Origin: Pleurodeles waltl
Taxonomy: Eukaryota > Chordata > Amphibia > Caudata > Salamandridae
Length of the DNA stretch: 64,000 bases
Reading direction: 5' to 3'
Assembly (NCBI RefSeq): GCF_031143425.1
Contig: NC_090437.1
Span: 1,174,874,863 to 1,174,938,862, forward strand
Shown here piece after piece: positions 23,280 through 35,707 of the stretch. The notes below the pieces were generated by a model. The model made no database searches and was not told the DNA's origin. It saw only the letters and a program-made list of their open reading frames with translations. Positions within the stretch are counted from its first letter, which is position 1. Each line of letters opens with the position of its first letter. The translations under genes and the position numbers were made by a program.

Positions 23280-24629
23280 ATCTAGCCATTTCAGCAGTCT
23301 CCCTCTCTGACACAGTTGCTTGGTAAAACTTGTAGTTTATGAGATGCAATAGATTCTCAGGGTGCAAAAGCAATTAACAGCAGCCTAGCTTCTCAACACC
23401 AGCCTTAATATAATGTAACCAATCAACGGCACTGAGGGTATCCATCTGTAATCATTACGACTTAACAATATAGAACTGTTAATAGTTGTCAAGTTGCAGG
23501 TAGTAACAAGTCCAAGTGGTGTCTTGCGAAATGCCTATCGCAAATGGAAAGCTAGATATAAGGATATTCAGGTCCGGAGAAACTGGCGCGCAGCGGTGAA
23601 ACACCACGGCCAACACAAAGCCAACTTTAATCATGAGAAAACATCACTTCCCAAAGAAAATCATGTTTGCAGTTGGCTGAGGAACATTGTGGAGCCAGTG
23701 CCTTGCTACAGGAGTGTTGGATTGGAACTTTTAACTGCCTACTTGTTACTCAGATCTTTGTACAGTCATAACCATTTTCAGGGCCTTGTATATGTGTACC
23801 TTTTCTGCATGCACTATTTTCTATCATGCTTTTTGGGTTTTTGCACATTCTTATTTTTGCATCTTGTGTCTCTCCCGTTTCATTGCTGACACTGTACATA
23901 TTATCTTTTAAGCGATTTACAAGACCGGAACTCATTTTGAATTTATGTGCATTGAACTCTATAGTAAATCCATAACAGTCATACCTAAGGAATGCACCAT
24001 AGGGACTTCCAAGAGACCAAATAATATACATTGCTTTCTACTATTTCCGTGAGAAAAATGCATGAAGTGTAGTGAAGAAAGGGCTGCGTTGGAGGACTTG
24101 TTACTTGAGGTAATTAGGTAAAGAGATTGTATAAGATTTGACTGTTAGATGGTTCTATTTATAATCAACAATCTTTTCATTACAGATTTCCATAATCAGA
24201 CTCCGAAGGAAGCGAGACAAGCCTTGCATCAATTTTTTCTATATGCGCTGCTGTGATTTCTGTTACAACTAGAGCTCATGGTCTCTCTGTGTCAGTGAAC
24301 AGGATTAGCTTCATAAAATCATATATATACTTCATACAATCATACACATACAGAGTAAATCTGTAACCCTCAAAATATTGATATATATATATATATATGC
24401 ACACACATAAGCACAGAGACACATAGGTTTCCTGCTAGCAGTCACAGCCAGTAGGTAGCTATAGATAGGACCTAGTTGAAAAAGCATTTCATGACTTGTC
24501 TATATCTTTGGCACTCCTTGACGTATCTTCACAAGATTATCCAAAACAAAGTGCTCCCTAGGGTCTTGTTGTGCATGGAAAGATTCGGAGTGATTCATCA
24601 AGCGGGGTCGAGAAAAATAAGGGGGGACC
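23280..24629. other. Probable ACOX3 intron, nothing assignable
   Basis: A plus-strand open frame at 23494-23889 has a basic first half (RNAYRKWKARYKDIQVRRNW) and a hydrophobic second half, but it has no recognised domain, splice signals or relatives in the window. A (TA)n(CA)n microsatellite lies at about 24380-24410. Confidence 0.4.
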
Positions 24630-25000
24630 ACCACCTTCCTGGGGCAAGGAATAGTGAATTAATGAGGGAGCCCTGCGGATCCCCCTAGGGCCTGGGGACT
24701 ACCACCTCCCTAGGGCAACAATTGTTTTAACAGCAGGGGGGGGGGTGCAGCCCCCGACAGGCCCAAGAACACTACCTCCCCGGGGCAATAAACAATGTAT
24801 GGGGTACAGTGCGGCCCCTCCCCCCGCAGGCCCTGGGGCTGCCACCTCCCCCGGGCTGAAATAAATTAATGTAGGGGGTGTGTCGCGGACCTTGGCCCCG
24901 GGGTCCACCACCCACTCAGGGCTAAATTAAACTATGAAAGGGGGCCACACAGCCAAGCTTGTGGAGCCATAAGTGGCCCTGGGGACCGCCACACCACAGG
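24630..25000. repeat. GC-rich minisatellite, about 70-bp unit
   Basis: The word CCACCTCCC (or variants) followed by GGGGCAA.A and GGCCC.GGGG recurs near 24630, 24702, 24772, 24842, 24906 and 24978, with spacing of 64-72 bp. Units are diverged and contain G or C runs of up to 10. Confidence 0.85.
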
Positions 25001-25353
25001 TCTGACTCCTGCTACCTAGCGAGGTGCCCACCCTTGGGAGGTGACTGTTTGCTTTTGCTTGGAGTGAGCTGACAGTTTTCATCAGTAAAAAGCTAACATA
25101 ACTCCACTTTCTGCTAGAGGGAGCAGTCAAACAGCTCCTGCTTGTAGAAAGCGGAGTTTTCATCTCTTTCCCTCCAGCTATGCGAACAGGGAAACAGATA
25201 AAAAAAATGCTCCTGTAAGCAGGGAGCTGCAATTACAATCAGCTATCTGCTTGCAGGAGCAATGCCAGCTCCTGCAGGAGTCAGGAGCTGGCTGGCACTG
25301 CGGATGCCTTAAGCCCCCCCCGGCAGGTCCCCTAAATCTTTTAAAATAATTGA

Positions 25354-25412
25354 AAAAAAATTCAAGGTGGAACTGCAGACTTTAAGTTCCACCTTGAAAA
25401 TTATTTAATGAA
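25354..25412. repeat. Short inverted repeat (hairpin)
   Basis: TTCAAGGTGGAACT and its exact complement AGTTCCACCTTGAA are separated by about 10 bases. Flanking AAATAATT/AATTATTT extends the arms. Confidence 0.85.
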
Positions 25413-26059
25413 GACGCTTGGGGAATAATCACATTAACAAAGCTACAAACACACAAGGTCAATGGAGACATTTCCTCAATGCTCTTTATGCAGCTGTAGT
25501 GTAGGAGATGCACTTTATATATACTCAAGGAGGTAGCACTTACTAAATAGCCAGTAGAAAATATTCCAATTGGGTTGACATTTTGCAGAAAACAGTGGCA
25601 TCTTGTTGGATAAATACACGTGGCTAAATTCATTCTGGTATGATGGTCATTTTACAGAATTAAACTTCAGCGGCAAGCACTTAAAGATACAAAAAAAAGC
25701 CGGGGCCCACGTTGATGCTCCACTTCTGTAAAGTATTAATCAGCCTAACTTTGCACGCATGGCCAAGACAGAGCAACTGTGTTTTTCCTGCATTTTGCCA
25801 AGCGCGACTAGGGTTTGGGTGATTACAGGGGGTTGGTTGCAGGATCTGGCTGCAGGCCAGGCCCTGTGGTCGAACCCTGCCGTACACGGCCATGGTTGAA
25901 TTAACATTCACTTTACATTTAAAAAAAATAATAATTCATGGAAAAAAACAAGGGTCACAGGGACGTTATAACAAAGGTTACAGGTGAATTTCTATGGTTT
26001 TGTATGTTTAAAAAGTGAGCCTAACTATAACGTCCCTCTAACCTTTGTTTTTTTCAGTG

Positions 26060-26060
26060 A

Positions 26061-26093
<33 letters not shown>

Positions 26094-26106
26094 CACACAC
26101 ATACAT
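26060..26106. repeat. (AT)n(AC)n microsatellite
   Basis: About 12 AT units are followed directly by ACAC/GCAC-type units. Confidence 0.95.
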
Positions 26107-26109
26107 ACA

Positions 26110-26286
26110 GCCCTGCCAAGTTTCCCAGGTCCATTCGTGCTGCTCCAGTATGGGTTTTTTCTTTGAATTCTGGGACTTGTAGTCTTGTTTATTGCATTAT
26201 AAAACAGGACTACCAGTACCACAATTCAAAGAAAAAAACAATCCGGAGCAGCACATCACACATGGACCTGGGAAATTTTGGCAGCT
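26110..26286. mobile_element. Foldback MITE of about 177 bp
   Basis: The left arm (GCCAAGTTTCCCAGGTCCAT, GCTGCTCC, TTTGAATTCTGGGACTTGTAGTC) is repeated in inverted order on the right (GACTACCAGTACCACAATTCAAA, GGAGCAGC, ATGGACCTGGGAAATTTTGGC). The arms are about 80 bp, with a TTGCATTATAA-type centre near 26195. No clear target duplication; superfamily unknown. Confidence 0.7.
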
Positions 26287-26981
26287 ATGTAGCTATGTAG
26301 ATATAACATATGACGATTCTGTCTGGAAATAGTCTTAAAAGTGAATTATTATCGGAAAAAGGCTAAGAATACAATACCCCTCTTTGTGCCCAGTTAATGG
26401 AAAAAAGAAAATATAACACCTATTTTCAAGTAGGGAATACATCTAGATTCAGAAACATAACATACCAATGTACTACATAAGGGTGTTTCTGAAGGGGACT
26501 TTAACAGCTCAAGGCTTAAGAAGGTGACATGCTATAATACAAATATTAAATGACAAAAACACAAAAGAGGTTGCTGATAAATATTACAAACTAAGGGCCT
26601 GATTTAGATCTTGATGTAATACCACCATCCCGCCGCAGCTGCGGTCCCAAGTACTCCAACAAGCTGACTGTGTTCCACCACCCTATTTAGATCTATGGTG
26701 GTTCAACCGCCGTCTGCATCAACGGAATGTACTCCGTTGTGCTAGCTGAATCCCACAGCTGAAGCGGCAGACTCCAATGCTGGCAAGTATCACTCCATCC
26801 GCATTGCGCCGACCATTTTTAGATCATACATAGTTGTGATGGTGGTGTGCCAGTGCTGGTCCAATGAAGGCGAGAGTCCGTTGTGGGACCCGTTCAGCAT
26901 TGTACTATGGCTGTGGCTATTGGATGGATGTTAGCAGCCCACACCTGATGTATATTGGACAATTGTGAAAGCCTGCAAAAC

Positions 26982-26993
26982 ACACTATAAAAC
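26982..26993 (+). promoter_or_regulatory. Conserved TATA box of the H0 Myb/SANT gene
   Basis: ACTATAAAACAC lies 166 bp before the ATG at 27159. The identical 12-mer lies at similar distance before the same gene in H1 (39008-39019) and H2 (55043-55054), although surrounding sequence has diverged. Confidence 0.75.
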
Positions 26994-27519
26994 ACACTCC
27001 ATTTCAGACCATGATCATTTGCCATTCCGCTGTAGCAGAGCATTTTGATGCAGATTTTGCCACACAGAAGTCAGGTTTTGTTAATTTATTTTTCCCCCTC
27101 TGGGTTTTATTTTCCATCAACATTTGGGGCACCAGTTAATTTTTTGTGGACATTCACTATGGCAGCGAGGAGGAATCCAAGTTTTACAGAGGGAGAATTG
27201 TAAGTCATGGTGGATAAAATGATTAGTGTACAGCCACAATTGTTTGGACTACAAGTACAAAATACAACAATATCTCAGAAAAGGGAAATGTGGACCGAAA
27301 TAGAGAACAGAATAAATGCTGTAGCTAACAATCTGCGAACACAAGAGGAACCACCTGCATGGGAAAGTGTGCTCACTGGCCTTCAAGTGTCACCTGGAGG
27401 CCCAGATGACTGGTGGTTGTTCTCTCAGCCCTCCTTTCATCTCTTTCCCTGGGAGGAGAAAGTCTTGCAGATCCTATATCCTGAAGGCTTGTTTCATCCA
27501 AATTACAAGCATCAAAGTT

Positions 27520-28292
27520 GTACCTCTCTTTTTAACAATGAGCAATATGTTTTGTCAGATTGTGTGTTGTTCTCCACAAATCGCACCTTTGCATTTGCCT
27601 AGTCCCTTGCTTTATCTTAATGTAGGTTGTTGTACTCCACAAAACAGGTTCCAAACTCCATCTATTTGCACATGAAGGTATAGTGCTTGTAAGTGGTATT
27701 TTCATCTATTCACATTATACACGTGTGTACATATTGTAAATGTGTGTTTATTGACACTATAGTAAGTTTAATAGATATGTGTAAGCCACTTTTTAATAAG
27801 TATTGTCAATGGTATTAACAAATGACTACAACTACAATGATACCCTGTTCTTGTCTCTGGAAGACAATAGTGCAATCTGATGTGACACAACCTTCATTTA
27901 CTTCATTATATGCACAAATGTCTGTTTTATGTATTTGTCATTCACCATTTCATGGTATGAATGAACTTGTCATCTGCTGTCCTGATGCAGTATTTTGTCA
28001 CCTTCTTGTTACTCCACTGAATTGATCTACTAGCTTGCAGAAATCATAGTTTGTTGATTCAAAGGTTTCCGATTATGTTCTGTGGCATGCTGAATATAAG
28101 TAGTATTGATACACAATTTACTATTTACTTTGCAGTGTCCATATGATGACCAGTGCATTAATGCTAATAAGCTGTATCATAGATTGTTATTGAGGCTGCT
28201 AGGCCTTGAAATGTCTCAGCTCTGAAATCTCCTTTTTACTGTGTTGAGTTACATGCCTGGTAAATGTAATATACACTTTCTAAATAACATTT
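27520..28292. other. H0 intronic sequence, nothing else assignable
   Basis: AT-rich sequence between the M1 exon 1 remnant and LTR-A. Short open frames (such as 27822-28025) have no recognisable content. Confidence 0.5.
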
Positions 28293-30850
28293 TGTAGGAA
28301 AATGGCTCCCTGTTGCAGTTACCCCGACACTTTTTGCCTGTTATTGATGCTGACCTGACAGAGTGTGCTGGGACCCTGCTAACCAGGCCCTAGCACCAGT
28401 GTTCTTTCATTAAAAATGTACCTTTGTTTCCACAATTGGCACACAGATAAGTCCTGTGTAAAAGGTACCAGTACTACCAAGGGCCCGGTGACCAGAAAAA
28501 GTCCCCAAGGACTGCAGCATGTGTTGTGCCACCCTAAGGGACCCCTCACCTAACACATGCACACTGCCATGGCATATTGTGTGTGTTGGTGGGGAGAAAA
28601 AGGCAAAGTCGACATGGCACCCCCCTCAGGGTTTCATGCACACAAAACACTGCCTGTGGCATAGGTATGTCACGCCACTAGCAGGCCTTAAAGCCCTAAG
28701 GCAGGGTGCACTATGCCACAGGTGAGGGCATAGCTGCATGAACAATATGCCCCTACAGTGTCTAAGTCCATTCTTAGACATTGTAAGAACAGTGTGGCCA
28801 TATTAAGTATATGGTCAGGGAGTTTATCAAAGCGAGCTCCACAGTTCCATAATGGCTACACTGAATACTGAGAAGTTTGGTATCAAACTTCTCAGAATAA
28901 TAAACCCACACTGATGCCAGTGTTGTATTTTTTTTTTTTTTTAAATGCACACAGAGGGCATCTTAGAGATGCCCCCTGTGTTTTACCCAATCCTTCAGTG
29001 CAGGATTGACTGGTCTGTGCCAGCCTGCCACTGAGATACAAGTTTCTGACCCCTTGGGGTGAGAGCCTTTGTGCTCTCTGAGGCCAGAAACAAAGCCTGC
29101 ACGGGGTGGAGGTGCTTCACATCTCCCCCCTGCAGGAACTGTAACACCTGGCGGTGAGCCTGAAAGGCTCAGGCCTGGTGTTACAATGCCCCCGGGGCAC
29201 TCCAGCTAATGGAGATGCCCGCCCCCCCGGACGAGCCCCCACTTTTGTCGGCAAGTCCAGTGGGATAATGAGAAAAACAAGGAGGAGTCACCCCCTCAGC
29301 CAGGACCACCCCTAAGGTGTCCAGAGCTGAAGTGACCCCCTCCTTGAGAAATCCTCTATCTTGCTTTGGAGTTTTAGGACCAATAGGGATAGGGATGTGC
29401 CCCCCTACCCAGCGGGAGTGGGCACAAGGAGGGTGTAGCCACCCTCAGGGACAGTAGCCATTGGCTACTTCCCCCTGACCCTAACACACCCCTAAATTTA
29501 GTATTTAGGGGCGACCCTGAACCCAGATCTTCAGATTCCTGACGACCTCACAAAAAGAAGAAGGACTGCTTAGCGGGAAGTCCAGCAGAGAAGGAAAAGA
29601 GGCACCAAATGACTTGGCCTGGCCTGTCTCCTGCTTCAAAGAACCTGCAAAAGAAAAGTGCTGCGTCCTGCAGGTCCAGCGGCCCCTGAAAAGCCTCCAG
29701 GGAACTGCCTGAATCCCCGAGGACCAAGAAACTCCTGTGGACAGCGGACCTGTCCATCAAGAAATCAACTTTAAAGAGACTCTCACCTCACTCCAGAAGG
29801 GCGAGTCCAACTGCTATGTCCAGAGAAACCAACTATCCAGAAAGGACCCACAGGTGACTCAGATGATGTGTCCACCCTGGGCTGACCTCTCTGCACCCCC
29901 ACAACTACACCTGCAGATGGAATCCCGTGGACCCCCCTGGACATGACTGCCCGGGAGGAAGATATCCGACGCAGCCCCCAGACCCATGAGAAACCGACCC
30001 CTAGTGCAGCAACAACCAGCAGGAGGCCCTCACCCTTGCTCAGTCAGTGGCTTGCCCGAGAGGCCCTCCCTGTGCCCTGCCTGAAGCGCCTAACTGACCC
30101 CCGGGTCCCTCCACAGAATTTTATTGAGAACCCGACGACCTGTTTGCACATCGCACCCGGCCCCCCTGTGCCGCTGAGGGTGTGGTTTGTGCCTACTTGG
30201 GGCCCCTCCAGTACTCCTCCAAACTCCCCTGGTCTGCCCTCCGACAACGCGGCAAGCAGACTGGAACCGGAGTACCACCTGTCTCAATAGGCGCCCACGT
30301 TACTTTGTCTCCTATTTGACCGCTGCACCCGACCGGTCCTGTGTTGCTGGGTGTTTGGGGTTACCTTGAACCCTCAATGGTGGGCTATCTATGCCCCAGA
30401 GACTGAACCCGTAAGTGTGGTACTTACCTCAGAAACTATACGTTACTTACCTCCCCCAGGAACTCTTGAAAAATGCAGTGTCCACTTTTAGAATAGCTTT
30501 TTGCCATTTTAAAGAAAACTGTGTACAATATTGATTCTATTCAAAGTCCTAAGTATTACCTCAAATTACATCAAAGTACCTTTCATTTGATGTACTTACC
30601 TACTAAATGAATCTTGTGGTTCTAGAAATAAATGAACAAAAGAATAGTTTTCTACAAAAAAACCTATTGGCCTGGAGTTAAGTCATTGAGTGTGTGTTTT
30701 CACGTATTGCTTGTGTGTGTACAACAAATGCTTAACACTTCCATCTAATAAGCCTAACTGCTCGACCACACTACCACAAATAGAGCATTAGTATTATATA
30801 TTATTGCCTCTGTCAAGCCTCTTGGGGAACCCCTGGACTCTGTGCACACT

Positions 30851-31460
30851 CGGTCGGTGATAAAGCGGCGGTAATACCGCCAACAGGTCGGCGGTAAAAA
30901 AAATGGAATCACGACGATGGCGGAAACCCCCAACACAGCCAGACACTTTAACATTCTAACCGCCACGGCGGTAGCAACAAACACCGCAGCGGTAACCGCC
31001 AACAGACAGGCGGAAGACAATGTACCACCCACACTATTACAAGGCACCAATCCGCCAGCTTTTCCGGGGTGGTACCAACGCCATCAAAAGCACGGGCAGG
31101 AACCAGGACGCCATGGAGCCCGAACTACAGGTCCTGCCCATGTTGGTCTACCTGTTCATCTGCCAGGAACATCAAAGACGGCGGCGACAAACATGGTGAA
31201 TACTGCACCACGCAGGGAAGGGGGGAGGAAAAAGAGTGACACACACGCAACACCCCCACCCTCATCCCCAACACCATACACACAAATACATGCATCAACA
31301 TTACACAAACACCCCGTAACCCCATGTAAGAACACAAGGACCAAATGAAATTATTGTAACAAGTGTAATAATCGAAAAATCAGATAGGCCAAGATAACTT
31401 TAAATGATCAGTATATACAAATATTTACAGCAAGTACACAAGTCTGTATACTGTTCCATG
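30851..31460. other. H1 terminal region without genes
   Basis: GC-rich subterminal sequence with many short CGGCGGTA/TACCGCC palindromes (30862-31010), then a CACA-rich stretch (31240-31320). Open frames here have no domain. Confidence 0.6.
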
Positions 31461-31630
31461 AAATGTCCGTGGACCAGTGGTCCCAAAAAGCATGGGCGAA
31501 GCCCACACATGACACCTGCCTCAAAACGGAGATAAGTCTGCAGGGGCATCAGGTCGAAAAAAACACAGGCACCTCAGGGGTAAAGGGAGGGGGGCACCTC
31601 AGCTGGATGATGGAACAACGCCACTGCTAC

Positions 31631-32300
31631 TCAAGTGGGTCCACTGCCTGGTCCTGGGGAGTGCAAAGCCACAATCTCTCAAGTCTCTCAAGTGGGTCCA
31701 CTGCCCACTGCCTGGTCCTGGGGAGTGCAAAGCCACAGTCTCTCAAGTCTCTCAAGTGGGTGCACTGCCCACTGCTTGGTCCTGGGGTGTGCAAAGCCAC
31801 AGTCTCTCAAGTGGGTGGTTTGCCCACTATCTGGTCCTGGGGAGTACAAAGCCACAGTCTCTCAAGTGGGTGGGTTGCCCACTGCTTGGTCCCGGGGACT
31901 GCAAAGCCACAGTCTCTCACATGGGTGGGTTGCCCACTGCTTGCTCCTGGGGAGTGCAAAGCCACAGTCTCTCAAGTGGGTGGGTTGCCCACTGCTTGGT
32001 CCTGGGAGTGCAAGGACACAGTCTCTCAAGTGGGTGGGTTGCCCACTGGTTCTGGAGGGGGAATCGTGCCCAGAGTGCTTCATCCTGTCAAGGACTGTGG
32101 TAGTGGATGCTGTTCTCCACTGGTTCTGGAGGGGGCTCGGGTGCCCAGAGTGCTTCATCCTGCCAAGGACTTGGGTAGTGGAAGCTGTTCTCCACTGGTT
32201 CTGGAGGGGGCTTGGTGCCCAGGACTCTGGTCGTGGATGCTGTTCTCCACTGGTTCTGGAGGGGGCTTTGTGCCCAGTGATGCTGCACCTGGGGTGTGGC
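31631..32300. repeat. 55-bp minisatellite, with a related longer-period array
   Basis: TCAAGTGGGT recurs at 31631, 31688, 31752, 31807, 31862, 31917 (CACATGGGT), 31972 and 32026, with spacing mostly 55 bp (54-64). Adjacent to it, CACTGGTTCTGGAGGGGG recurs at 32044, 32118, 32193 and 32248 (spacing 74, 75, 55). Because 55 is not a multiple of three, all frames cycle through similar peptides, which explains the long plus-strand open frames at 31463-32356 and 31635-32330. It lies downstream of, or within the 3' part of, the minus-strand M2 gene. Confidence 0.93.
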
Positions 32301-32399
32301 AGTTCCCATTCCCTCACCTTGGGTGTCTGAGCCATGAGATTTTCCGGGACAGGTAGCATGATACTCCATGGAGGCAGAGACACACTCCACCCTGCGGCG

Positions 32400-35262
32400 A
32401 CTTAGCCTGCCAACTGCTGGTAGTGACAGTGCTGGTTGTGGTGCCTCATGTAGTGTGTGCAGGGTCCAGGACGTCTCCAGCAGCCTCGGACGGCTGCCCA
32501 CTGGGAATGCTGTTGATGTCCGCTGTAGTGGCACTGGCTGGGCACGTTGGGGGGCAGGTGGTGGTGGCTGCGGCGGAGTCTGCAGCGGAGATGCTGCCGG
32601 TGGTGCAGGTGTCTGCACTTGTGGAGGGAGACACCAGGCCGTCCCCTGCAGTCTCCGAAGGGTGCCCACTGGGGATGATGCTGATGACTGTAGTAGAGGC
32701 AGCAGACGGGCAGGTGGCGGTGCAAGTGGTGGTCGTTGCGGCGGTGGCCACTGCCATACAGGTTGCAGGTCTGTCTTGCAGAACGGGTGACACCAGTCCC
32801 TCACCCGGAGGCTCTGTGCCCTGAGCTGACTTCCCTTTGCCCTTGTGTTCCTCCCCCAACTTGGAAGTCGCTGCTGAGACCTTGCCACTGTCCTCTTTGG
32901 TCCTGGAAGAGGCCTTGCTGGGTGGTTGGTGCGGCTTCTCTCTTGGGCATACGGGCCCCTTCTTTACCTTGGCAGGTGGCGGAATACGGTGGTCCTTGGC
33001 CTCACTAGGTGGCACACCGGCAGCCCTGATGGGTGCCGCCTTCGATGTTCCCAGACTTGCAAGGACCACACTGGAAGAGGATTTTGTGGCTGAGGTGCTG
33101 GGCTGGGATCTGGACATCCTGGCCCTAGGGGAAGGACTGGGGGGGAGGTGTAGGGAAGAGGTCAATGGAAGCTGGGGAAAGTTTTTTAGACACACTGGGA
33201 CGGGAAGATGGAGGGGGTTTGGGAGTGGAGGAAGAAGTAGTGGTTGTAGGAGATGTACGTCTGCTGAGTTTGGGTGAAGGTGCATGGGCTGGAGGCTGTT
33301 GTGAGGTGGATGGCTGTTGAGTGGGTGTGTGCCTGCGTTTGTGCACTTTGGGAGGAGGGCTCAGAGACACACTGGGAGAGGACATAGGGGACGTGTGCAT
33401 GGTAGTGGGGGTGGTGATTGCACATGAGCGGTGTGTGGTAATGGGCGTGCTGGTAATGGAGGTAGTGACTGAGGATGTAGTGCATACAGGTGTGAGTGGA
33501 GACGAGACTGGGAGGGAAGTGGAGGACGTGGAGGAGGGGGACACAGTGGAGGTCGTGGATGTTGGTGTGTTTGCATGGGTATGGTGCTTGGGTGAGTAAC
33601 TGTGGGATAGGTGGTGCTTATGTTTGCCTGAGCCACTTTTGTGTGTTGATGTGTGTGCATGCTGGTCTTATGGTGTGCTTGGGAAAGGCAGAGGTAGAGG
33701 GGATTGGGTTGGGGTAGTGGAGGTTGGAGGGGGGAGGCTCGACACAGGGACAATGGCTGCCATCAGTGCTGAGGCCAGAGCCTGAAATGCTCTCTGTTGG
33801 GCCGCCACACCAGAGAGAATGCCCTCCAGATATGCATTTGTTTGTTGCAAATGCCTCTCTACACCCTGGATGACCTTCAAAACGGTTGACTGCCCAGCAG
33901 TGAGGGATCTCAGGAGGTCAATAGCCTCCTCGCTGAGGGTAGCATGGCTGACTGGGGCAGGGCCTGAGGTGCTTTGGGCGAAGGAGATGCCCACCCTCCT
34001 GGGTGAGCGGGCATGGGAAACACGCTGAGGGGCTGCTGGGAGGGCAGTGCTGGTAGGGGGGTGGTGGCTGTATCTGTTGTTGTGGTGGGCACAGAGGTGC
34101 CCACCACCGCAAGGGAGCTCCCATCAGAGGAGGAGTCGCTGTCGCTGGTGCCCCCCTCCTGTCCCCGTTGTGGAGCTCCCCTCGCCCTCCGTCCCACCGG
34201 TGCCTTCAGACTCCGTACATTCACCCTCCTGGCCATGTGGGTTGCAGCACCCTCCTGCTCCGGTGCCACTGCTCCTCCGCCAGATGATGCTAATGCACAC
34301 AAGGACAGGGTGACAAAACAAAAAGGGGGGGAAAGACAGAGGAGACACATGGTCAGTGCCAGCAACAACACCCCCGTTGGTGGACACAACACACAGGAAG
34401 CAGCCCTTTGCACTAGGCCATGCACTAACAGTTCTTAGGAAAATCACCTGCCCATGGGGGACTATGCCTGAGCCCATTTGCTGCACACCTTGAACACACA
34501 GGAGGCTGACTAGTTGTAGATGGCCACTACCACTATTGGGGTTTGAGTGCCACAGAGCCTGCCTAACCAGGGACCTACCCTACCAAGTTCGCCCTGGCCT
34601 AGGGGAACCCACAGCCCACTTCCCCCACCCAGACACCTCGTAAAGCACGCAGCGTCAGCTGAATGAGACTGTACTCACCCCCTTGTGGCTGCTGTAATGC
34701 CCTTAAGCGCCCATCCAACTCCGGATATGCCACCGCCAGGATCCGGTACATCAGGGGGGTCATGGTGCAATGGGCACCCCTTCCACGTTGGGAGGCTATC
34801 CCCAGCTAGGCCTCTGCCATCTTCTTGCTCCAGCGGCGCAAGTCCACCCATCTCATGCGGCAGTGGGTGCTCCGTCTATGATAGACCCCCATGGTCCGCA
34901 CTTCCTGGCACGCCAAATACCCTTCTTCTGGTGGGCGCTGACCTACAGGAAAGGTAAAGTAAGAATGGATTTTACTCCCCCGTCCGGTTATTCTTACTCA
35001 TTGGATACAACTTCCAATCCATTACCTGAAACACATACACTGACCATCCTCACATGCAGGCCACAGCCGCCTCCCTATCCCCCATTTATCTTCCATCCAC
35101 GCCACTACATACATTAATATCACATCCTCCATGCACACAGTGTACTCACTTGTTTGTCTGGAGGACCGTAGAGTAGCGTGTACTGGGGAGGACCCCATCC
35201 ACCAGTTTGTCCAACTCTTCTGCGGTGAAGGCAGGGGCCTTTTCCCCAGACACTGTAGCCAT
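32400..35262 (-). pseudogene. H1 M2: second Myb/SANT-like gene with coiled-coil-like segment and Ser/Thr/Pro-rich tail
   Basis: Exon 1 (35262-35150) encodes MATVSGEKAPAFTAEELDKL and then VDGVLPS, ending at GTGAGT. Exon 2 (34942-34679) follows CCTGTAG with VSAHQKKGIWR, a decayed SANT-like half, and ends at GTGAGTA. Exon 3 starts at 34289 after CATTAG and encodes an acidic/Ser-rich stretch (TSDSDSSSDGSS). After a -1 frame change near 33910-33994 comes LSEEAIDLLRSLTAGQSTVL...LQQTNAYLEGI, probably a coiled coil. A long S/T/P-rich region follows (33544-32400) with two imperfect repeats of IPSG.PSE.AGD. The same gene is in H2. This is not one of the two standard Harbinger genes. DNA binding is inferred from the SANT-like half. 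Confidence 0.65.
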
Positions 35263-35707
35263 TGTCGCTTCCAGACTCAGGTTACAGCAGCACTTGCAGT
35301 GTAGGTCTTCTCCTGTTGAAGGTCAGGTATCAAGTGAGTGAAAAGATAGAAAATGGAGGTCACATTCATGGTGGTGCGTACCGTCACCGCTGGCGTACAT
35401 CGTCATTGGCTCTTGGAACCCATAGGGCCCAATGATAACCAATGCTTAATTGCACAGCGGTCTTCGTCCACCTACCGCGACGCTGCACGATGCCAGCGCA
35501 GTTACCTCATTTCCCCTTGTCCCTACTCACAGGTCAGACAGCCGCCATTTCAGGGGGGCACATGGCAGGGAACCTAACTGCGTCACAGCACTTTTGGGCA
35601 GGAATACGGACAGACAGCACCACACACAGATTAAATCACAATAGTGAAAAACACCCTTGTGCTACTTATGTGGTATATGGCCATCTGCTCACCCTTCTCC
35701 TCCATAG

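Noticed and set aside
29737..30290. Two open frames in LTR-A (69 and 115 codons), with similar frames in LTR-B and LTR-C, as a possible LTR-encoded gene
   Set aside because: The frames contain stops or shifts in the other LTR copies, are Pro/Arg-rich because of GC content, and nucleotide similarity explains the peptide similarity. No start or domain is conserved.
31463..32356. 297-codon plus-strand open frame and its 231-codon partner
   Set aside because: They run through the 55-bp minisatellite, which is free of stops in several frames, and are antisense to the M2 gene.
32368..34438. Many long plus-strand frames (such as 32368-32790, 32837-33277, 34013-34438)
   Set aside because: They are mirror frames of the S/T/P-rich M2 coding strand, with no domain or splice logic of their own.
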